Part shown: positions 56,520 to 61,824 of the stretch, piece by piece
Layout of the letters: the number at the start of each line of letters is the position of its first letter
Position numbering within the stretch: the first letter of the stretch is position 1
Origin: Bradyrhizobium iriomotense
GTDB taxonomy: Bacteria > Pseudomonadota > Alphaproteobacteria > Rhizobiales > Xanthobacteraceae
DNA length: 61,824 bases
NCBI RefSeq assembly: GCF_030160715.1
Contig: NZ_BSOW01000044.1
Coordinates: 1 to 61,824, forward strand
Direction of reading: 5' to 3'
The notes under the pieces: generated by a model
What the model was told of the DNA's origin: nothing
Databases searched by the model: none
Seen by the model: the letters and a program-made list of their open reading frames with translations, nothing else
Position numbers and translations under genes: made by a program

Positions 56520-59393
56520 ATGATCGAGAAAAACTACCAGCCCGCCGATATCGAAGCCCGCATGTCCGTCGTCTGGGAGGACAGCCTTGCCTTCAAGGCA
56601 GGCCGTCCCGACCGGCGCGACGCCACCCCCTTCACCATCGTGATCCCGCCGCCGAACGTGACGGGCTCGCTGCACATGGGCCACGCGCTCAACAACACGC
56701 TTCAGGACGTGCTGTGCCGCTTCGAGCGCATGCGCGGCCGCGACGTGCTGTGGCAGCCGGGCACCGACCACGCCGGGATCGCCACCCAGATGGTGGTCGA
56801 GCGGCAGCTGATGGAGCGTCAGCAGCCGGGCCGCCGCGAGATGGGCCGCGAGAAATTCCTGGAGCGGGTCTGGGAGTGGAAGGCCGAGAGCGGCGACACC
56901 ATCATCAACCAGCTCAAGCGCCTCGGCGCCTCCTGCGACTGGTCGCGCGAGCGCTTCACCATGGACGAGGGCCTGTCGAAGGCCGTCATCAAGGTGTTTG
57001 TCGAACTGCACCGCGATGGCCTGATCTACAAGGACAAGCGGCTGGTGAACTGGGACCCGAAGCTGCTCACCGCGATCTCCGATCTCGAGGTGCAGCAGGT
57101 CGAGGTCAAGGGCAGCCTCTGGTATCTGCGCTATCCGATCGAGGGCAAGAGCTTCAGCCCCGACGATCCCGCGAGCTTCATCGTCGTCGCCACCACGCGC
57201 CCGGAGACCATGCTCGGCGATACCGGCGTCGCCGTGCATCCCGAGGATGAGCGCTACCAGAAGCTCGTCGGCAAGCACGTGATCCTGCCGCTCGTCGGCC
57301 GCAAGGTGAAGATCGTCGCCGACGACTATTCCGACCCCGAGAAGGGCTCGGGCGCGGTGAAGGTGACGCCGGCGCACGACTTCAACGATTTCGAGGTCGG
57401 CAAGCGCCATGGCCTGCGCCAGATCAGCGTGCTCGACAAGGAGGGCTGTCTCGACCTCGTCGACAATGAGGATTACCTGCGCGACCTGCCGGAGGGCGCC
57501 TCGCAATTCGCCGAGGAGTTCCACAACGTCGAGCGCTTCGCCGCGCGCAAGCGTATCGTCGAGCGGCTGGAGGCCTTCGGCTTCATCGAGCGCATCGAGC
57601 CGCACACCCATACGGTGCCGCATGGCGACCGCTCCGGCGTCGTGATCGAGCCCTTCCTCACCGACCAGTGGTACGTCGACGCCAAGACGCTGGCGAAGCC
57701 TGCCATCGCGGCCGTGCGGAGCGGCGCGACGACCTTCGTGCCGAAGAACTGGGAAAAGACCTATTACGAGTGGATGGAGAACATCCAGCCCTGGTGCATC
57801 TCGCGCCAGCTTTGGTGGGGCCATCAAATCCCGGCCTGGTATGGGCCGGACGGCAAGGTGTTCGTCGCCGAGACCGAGGAGGAGGCCGTCAGCCACGCGC
57901 TCGGCTACTACGTCGAGCAGGAGGTCATCACGCCGGAGCAGGGGCGCGAGATGGCGCTCGACCGCAACAAGCGCGAGGGCATCATCACCCGCGACGAGGA
58001 CGTGCTCGACACCTGGTTCTCCTCCGCGCTCTGGCCGTTCTCCACCCTCGGCTGGCCAGACGACACGCCGGAGGTGAAGCGCTACTACCCGACCGACGTG
58101 CTGGTCACCGGCTTCGACATCATCTTCTTCTGGGTCGCCCGGATGATGATGATGGGCCTGCACTTCATGAAGGAGGCGCCGTTCTCGACCGTCTACATCC
58201 ACGCGCTCGTCCGCGACGAGAAGGGCGCCAAGATGTCGAAGTCGAAGGGCAACGTCATCGACCCGCTGCACCTGATCGACGAGTACGGCGCCGACGCGCT
58301 GCGCTTCACGCTGGCCGCGATGGCCGCTCAGGGGCGCGACATCAAGCTCGCGACCAGCCGCGTCGAGGGCTATCGCAATTTCGCGACGAAGCTCTGGAAC
58401 GCCTGCCGTTTCGCGGAGATGAACCAGTGCGTCGTGCCGGAGGGCTTCGAGCCCGCAAAGGCGACGCAGACGCTCAACCGCTGGATCGCACACGAGACGG
58501 CGCACACCACGCGCGAGGTGACGGAAGCGATCGAGGCTTATCGCTTCAACGATGCGGCGGGCGCGATCTACCGCTTCGTCTGGAACGTCTATTGCGACTG
58601 GTATGTCGAGCTCGCAAAACCCGTGCTGCTTGGTCCGGACGGTCCCGCCAAGGCCGAGACCCGCGCCATGGTCGCCTGGGCGCGCGACGAGATCCTGAAG
58701 CTGCTGCACCCCTTCATGCCGTTCATCACCGAGGAGCTGTGGGAGGTCACGGCCAAGCGCGAGGAACTGCTCACGCTGGCGTCCTGGCCGCTGAAGTCCA
58801 CCGGGCCGACCGCGGAAGAGCTCGCGATGGTCGCGGCATCGATGCCGAATGACGGCGCCTTCATTTCCCCGATGGTGCTGCCGATCTTCGACCATGCCGA
58901 CTTCACCGATCCTGCGGCGGAGGCCGAGATCGGCTGGGTGATCGATCTGGTGACGCAGATCCGCTCGGTGCGCGCCGAGATGAACATCCCGCCGGCGACG
59001 CTGACCACGCTGGTGCTGGCCGGCGCCTCCCCGGAGACGAAGGAGCGCGCGCCGCGCTGGGTCGATGTCATCAAGCGCATGGCGCGGCTGTCGGACATTT
59101 CCTTCGCCGATCGCGCGCCCGACGGCGCCGTGCAGATCCTGGTGCGCGGCGAGGTCGCAGCCCTGCCGCTGAAGGGCGTGGTCGATCTCGCTGCCGAGCG
59201 CGTGCGTCTCGACAAGGAGATCGCCAAGGCTGACGCCGACATCAAGCGCGCCGAGTCCAAGCTGGCGAACGAGAAATTCGTCGCCAACGCCGCCGAAGAG
59301 GTCGTCGAGGAGGAGCGCGAAAAGCGCGAGGCCGCGCTGGCGCGCAAGGCGAAGCTGCTCGAGGCCCTGGAGCGGCTGAAGCAGGTGTCGTAA
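56520..59393 (+). CDS. valS: Valyl-tRNA synthetase
   Basis: This class I synthetase charges tRNA-Val in the cytoplasm. It has 957 aa. The HIGH-type motif is HMGH at residues 52-55 (PPPNVTGSLHMGHALNNT), the CP1 editing domain lies at about 160-400, and the KMSKS loop is K571-S575. The anticodon-binding domain and a C-terminal coiled-coil arm (about 890-957, starting ERVRLDKEIAKADADIKRAE) follow. It is complete. It is convergent with the DNA glycosylase gene, 14 bases apart. Confidence 0.96.
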   Translation: MIEKNYQPADIEARMSVVWEDSLAFKAGRPDRRDATPFTIVIPPPNVTGSLHMGHALNNTLQDVLCRFERMRGRDVLWQPGTDHAGIATQMVVERQLMERQQPGRREMGREKFLERVWEWKAESGDTIINQLKRLGASCDWSRERFTMDEGLSKAVIKVFVELHRDGLIYKDKRLVNWDPKLLTAISDLEVQQVEVKGSLWYLRYPIEGKSFSPDDPASFIVVATTRPETMLGDTGVAVHPEDERYQKLVGKHVILPLVGRKVKIVADDYSDPEKGSGAVKVTPAHDFNDFEVGKRHGLRQISVLDKEGCLDLVDNEDYLRDLPEGASQFAEEFHNVERFAARKRIVERLEAFGFIERIEPHTHTVPHGDRSGVVIEPFLTDQWYVDAKTLAKPAIAAVRSGATTFVPKNWEKTYYEWMENIQPWCISRQLWWGHQIPAWYGPDGKVFVAETEEEAVSHALGYYVEQEVITPEQGREMALDRNKREGIITRDEDVLDTWFSSALWPFSTLGWPDDTPEVKRYYPTDVLVTGFDIIFFWVARMMMMGLHFMKEAPFSTVYIHALVRDEKGAKMSKSKGNVIDPLHLIDEYGADALRFTLAAMAAQGRDIKLATSRVEGYRNFATKLWNACRFAEMNQCVVPEGFEPAKATQTLNRWIAHETAHTTREVTEAIEAYRFNDAAGAIYRFVWNVYCDWYVELAKPVLLGPDGPAKAETRAMVAWARDEILKLLHPFMPFITEELWEVTAKREELLTLASWPLKSTGPTAEELAMVAASMPNDGAFISPMVLPIFDHADFTDPAAEAEIGWVIDLVTQIRSVRAEMNIPPATLTTLVLAGASPETKERAPRWVDVIKRMARLSDISFADRAPDGAVQILVRGEVAALPLKGVVDLAAERVRLDKEIAKADADIKRAESKLANEKFVANAAEEVVEEEREKREAALARKAKLLEALERLKQVS

Positions 59394-59407
59394 GTCGAAT
59401 CCCGGGC

Positions 59408-60010
59408 CTATTTCGGAAACGGCTTGCTGAGGAATTTCGAGCCCCTGATGCCATAGCGCCAGGGCAGCTCGGCCGCCTTGGTGATGCCGATCCGGATGCC
59501 CGTTGCGACTTCGACATCCTCCGTCCGGGCATGCAGGGCGATCGGTGGCCGGTCCAGCGGCAGCGTGTTGTGCGCGATCGTGATGCCGAGCGCCTCGGTC
59601 AGCTTCCCCGGGCCCGAACACAGCGCGTGCACGTCCTGGAGATGGCGGCGGCGACGCATCGCGACCAAGCCATGCGTCGGCTCCAGCGCCCGGATCAACA
59701 CGGCACTGGCCGAGCCTTTCTCCTCGCAGACGAAGTTCACGCACCAGTGGATGCCGTAGGAGCGGTAGACATAGGCAAAGCCGGGCGGGCCGAACATGAT
59801 CTGGTTCCGCGGCGTCGGTCCGTTGAAGGAGTGTGCTGCCGGCTCGGTATGATGATAGGCCTCGACCTCGACGATGATCCCGCCAACACCGTCGACCAGC
59901 AGCGTGGCGCCGATCAGGTCGGGGGCGACCTCGCGGACGTCGCGGTCGAAAAAGCCGCGCGTCAGGACTTTGCCCAGCCGCGGTGTGGAAGTCTTCGAGG
60001 TTGGAGCCAT
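59408..60010 (-). CDS. 3-methyladenine DNA glycosylase (AAG/MPG type)
   Basis: This base-excision repair enzyme removes alkylated and deaminated purines. It has 200 aa. The AAG fold is recognised from APDLIGATLLVDG, then VEVEAYHHTEPAAHSFNG and FGPPGFAYVYRSYGIHWCVN; the catalytic glutamate and the intercalating Tyr/His region are in these blocks. LCSGPGKLTEALGI follows near residue 130. The length is usual for bacterial members. Confidence 0.92.
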   Translation of the reverse strand: MAPTSKTSTPRLGKVLTRGFFDRDVREVAPDLIGATLLVDGVGGIIVEVEAYHHTEPAAHSFNGPTPRNQIMFGPPGFAYVYRSYGIHWCVNFVCEEKGSASAVLIRALEPTHGLVAMRRRRHLQDVHALCSGPGKLTEALGITIAHNTLPLDRPPIALHARTEDVEVATGIRIGITKAAELPWRYGIRGSKFLSKPFPK

Positions 60011-60140
60011 TCGAGGTGAGAATCGCCTGACAACAGAGCAGGATATTGCCCATATCTGCCATGTTCCCTGAAGCGGCGCGAGCCGGGTTGCGGCAGGCAG
60101 CCAGACCGACTAGGTAGGACCTGAACAGACCGGACAGATC

Positions 60141-61097
60141 ATGGTCGTTATTGTCGATACCATCACGAACCCGCTGCGCCCGCGCCACCCTGAAAAGGTG
60201 AATCGCCCTGATTCCGCTTCGCCGCCGAAGCCGGACTGGATCCGCGTGCGCGCGCCCAGCAGCCGCGGCTATGCCGACACCCGCAACATCGTGCGTGCGA
60301 ACGGCCTGCACACGGTGTGCGAGGAGGCGGGCTGCCCGAACATCGGCGAGTGCTGGGACAAGAAGCACGCCACCTTCATGATCATGGGCGACACCTGCAC
60401 CCGCGCGTGTGCCTTCTGCAACGTCAAGACCGGCCTGCCCAACGCGCTCGATGCAGCCGAGCCGGAGCATGTGGCCGAGGCCACGGCCAAGCTGGGGCTC
60501 GCCCATGTCGTGATCACCTCGGTCGATCGCGACGATCTCGCCGATGGTGGCGCCGAGCATTTTGCCAGGACGATCCGCGCAATCCGCGCCGCCTGTCCCT
60601 CGACCACGATCGAAATCCTGACGCCCGACTTCCTGCGCAAGGAGGGGGCGCTCGAGATCGTTGCCGCGGCCAAGCCCGACGTCTTCAACCACAACCTCGA
60701 AACCGTTCCGTCGCGGTACCTGACGGTGCGGCCCGGTGCGCGCTATTTCCATTCGATCCGGCTGTTGCAGCGGGTCAAGGAGATCGATGCCACGATCTTC
60801 ACCAAGTCCGGCATCATGGTCGGCCTCGGCGAGGAGCGCCACGAGGTGCTCCAGGTGATGGACGATCTACGCTCGGCCGACGTCGACTTCCTGACCATCG
60901 GCCAGTACCTCCAGCCGACCCGCAAGCACCACGCCGTGATGCGCTACGTGCCGCCGGATGAGTTTTCCTCGTATGAAAAGGTCGCCTACACCAAGGGATT
61001 TCTGATGGTATCGGCGAGCCCGCTGACCCGCTCGTCGCATCACGCCGGCGATGATTTCGCGAGACTGAAGGAAGCGCGGGCAGCTCAGGCCCGCTGA
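60141..61097 (+). CDS. lipA: Lipoyl synthase
   Basis: This radical-SAM enzyme inserts two sulfurs into octanoyl-protein to make lipoate. It has 318 aa. The auxiliary cluster cysteines are C60, C65 and C71 (CEEAGCPNIGEC), and the radical-SAM cluster is C86, C90 and C93 (CTRACAFC). The C-terminal serine ligand region is near SPLTRSSHHAGDDF. All six Cys ligands are present. It is followed six bases later by the RatA-like gene, as in many alphaproteobacteria. Confidence 0.96.
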   Translation: MVVIVDTITNPLRPRHPEKVNRPDSASPPKPDWIRVRAPSSRGYADTRNIVRANGLHTVCEEAGCPNIGECWDKKHATFMIMGDTCTRACAFCNVKTGLPNALDAAEPEHVAEATAKLGLAHVVITSVDRDDLADGGAEHFARTIRAIRAACPSTTIEILTPDFLRKEGALEIVAAAKPDVFNHNLETVPSRYLTVRPGARYFHSIRLLQRVKEIDATIFTKSGIMVGLGEERHEVLQVMDDLRSADVDFLTIGQYLQPTRKHHAVMRYVPPDEFSSYEKVAYTKGFLMVSASPLTRSSHHAGDDFARLKEARAAQAR

Positions 61098-61103
61098 AGT
61101 CCT

Positions 61104-61574
61104 ATGCATCGAGTTTCGAGCAAGCACCGCGTCAATCACAGCGCGACCGAGATGTTTGATCTGGTCGCCGATGTCGAACGCTACCCCGAATTCGTGCCGT
61201 TATGCAGCGCCTTGAAGGTGCGGCAACGGATTGCAAAACCCGACGGCACCGAGGTGCTGGTCGCCGACATGACGGTGTCGTTCAAGCTGGTCAAGGAGTC
61301 CTTCACCAGCCGGGTGACGCTCGACCGGGCCAATCTGAAAATCCTCGTCGAATATCTTCAAGGGCCGTTCAAGAACCTGGAAAACCGCTGGACCTTCGAG
61401 CCCAAGGGCGAGGGGGTCTGCGACGTCGGTTTCTTCCTCGCCTACGAGTTCAAGAGCCGCATGCTCGCAATGCTGATGGGCTCGATGTTCGACGCCGCGT
61501 TTGCGCGCTTCTCCGCCGCATTCGAGAAGCGGGCGGATGCGATCTACGGCCGGCCGAAGATCGCATCGTCGTAA
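61104..61574 (+). CDS. START-domain protein, RatA / COQ10 family
   Basis: The product has 156 aa. The START-like fold has the family phrases NHSATEMFDLVADVERYPEF, then VPLCSALKV and FLAYEFKSRMLAMLMGSMFD. Relatives bind ubiquinone or similar lipids (COQ10), and the E. coli relative RatA has been reported to affect ribosome subunit joining; here the lipid-binding role is more likely. It is six bases downstream of lipA and probably co-transcribed. Confidence 0.88.
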   Translation: MHRVSSKHRVNHSATEMFDLVADVERYPEFVPLCSALKVRQRIAKPDGTEVLVADMTVSFKLVKESFTSRVTLDRANLKILVEYLQGPFKNLENRWTFEPKGEGVCDVGFFLAYEFKSRMLAMLMGSMFDAAFARFSAAFEKRADAIYGRPKIASS

Positions 61575-61589
61575 GCTTCTCGGCATTCT

Positions 61590-61720
61590 TGTCCCGGACG
61601 CGCTGCAACGCGAAGTGTTGCCGCGCAGAGCCGGGACCCATGCAGCAATGGACTCCCCTGCGGCATGGGCCCCGGCTCTGCAGCGCACCGCTGAAGAAGC
61701 GCTGCGCCGCGTCCGGGGCA
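61590..61720. repeat. Long REP-like palindrome at window end
   Basis: The outer arms (TGTCCCGGACGCG at 61590 and CGCGTCCGGGGCA to 61720) and inner arms (GCAGAGCCGGGACCCATGC at 61625 and GCATGGGCCCCGGCTCTGC to 61681) give a nested inverted repeat of about 130 bp. It lies directly after the RatA-like gene. It resembles the interspersed palindromes of Bradyrhizobium and could act as a terminator. Confidence 0.75.
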
Positions 61721-61824
61721 CGGAGACGCAAACGACTGCCTCAACCCCGCGGCGGACGGCGCCGCTTCACCGCGCCCCGGCGCGGCGAACGCGCCACCCG
61801 CGGCCGCAGGCGGCTTGCGGCCTC

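Noticed and set aside
56250..60842. 1530-codon open frame on the minus strand across popZ, valS and lipA
   Set aside because: It is antisense to three well-supported genes, and its translation is His/Arg/Asp-rich without any domain. Such shadows are expected in high-GC DNA.
61741..61824. Minus-strand open frame at the window edge ending in an Arg-rich tail
   Set aside because: It may be the end of a gene, but only 27 codons are visible, of low-complexity composition; not supportable.
1..61824. CRISPR arrays, insertion sequences, prophage or integrase genes
   Set aside because: They were looked for on both strands and none was seen; the only transposon-related sequence is the TnpB-like domain in the fusion at 48138.

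Overview
The window looks like chromosomal DNA of a Bradyrhizobium-like alphaproteobacterium (Nitrobacteraceae). The basis is the uniformly high GC, the gene order pcm-like / tolC / popZ / valS followed nearby by lipA and a RatA-like gene, the Aap amino-acid transporter operon, the many very short conserved-looking ORFs typical of that group, and palindromic REP-like intergenic elements. This assignment is an inference from recognised families and layout; no database search was possible.

Layout. (1) 1-1.4 kb: the end of a glycine-zipper envelope protein and a lytic transglycosylase. (2) 1.5-11.7 kb: an accessory-looking stretch of about twenty short genes (29-94 codons). Several are single-membrane-segment microproteins, and one is a cold-shock protein. 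It also holds gene remnants and ends at a tRNA-Arg(TCU). (3) 12-23.4 kb: alpha-2-macroglobulin plus PbpC, then an ArnT-like glycosyltransferase, PAP2 phosphatase, DPM-like glycosyltransferase and LAB_N protein that look like a lipid A / envelope glycan module. (4) 23.4-30.7 kb: metC, aapJQMP and cysK, i.e. sulfur amino acids and amino-acid uptake. (5) 30.7-34.3 kb: a minus-strand operon of FAD oxidoreductase, DUF1365 protein and cyclopropane fatty-acid synthase with an ECF-sigma-like promoter. (6) 34.6-43.8 kb: a four-gene RND efflux operon (outer-membrane factor, adaptor, two MdtB/C-like pumps). (7) 43.8-47.9 kb: a DTW-domain tRNA-modifying enzyme, a polysaccharide ABC exporter pair, tRNA-Cys and small proteins. 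(8) 48.1-51.7 kb: a three-gene membrane-stress module described below. (9) 51.9-61.6 kb: a small secreted protein, tRNA-Asn, the pcm-like gene, tolC, popZ, valS, a 3-methyladenine DNA glycosylase, lipA and a RatA-like gene. The window ends in a long palindromic repeat.

Most notable observation. The gene at 48138-49301 fuses an N-terminal segment resembling the N-terminal/WED part of an IS605-type TnpB protein (about residues 13-155, with no RuvC nuclease) to a PspA/IM30 coiled-coil domain (about residues 166-320). An in-frame internal ATG preceded by AGAGGAGGAG could give the PspA part on its own. A perfect 10-bp-arm palindrome with an NtrC-box-like core sits directly against the start codon. 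The next two genes encode a YqiJ-like OB-fold membrane protein and a YqiK-like flotillin. Together this looks like a flotillin / PspA envelope-maintenance operon that has captured a transposon-derived nucleic-acid-binding domain.

No CRISPR array, intact insertion sequence, phage, integrase or rRNA gene was seen.
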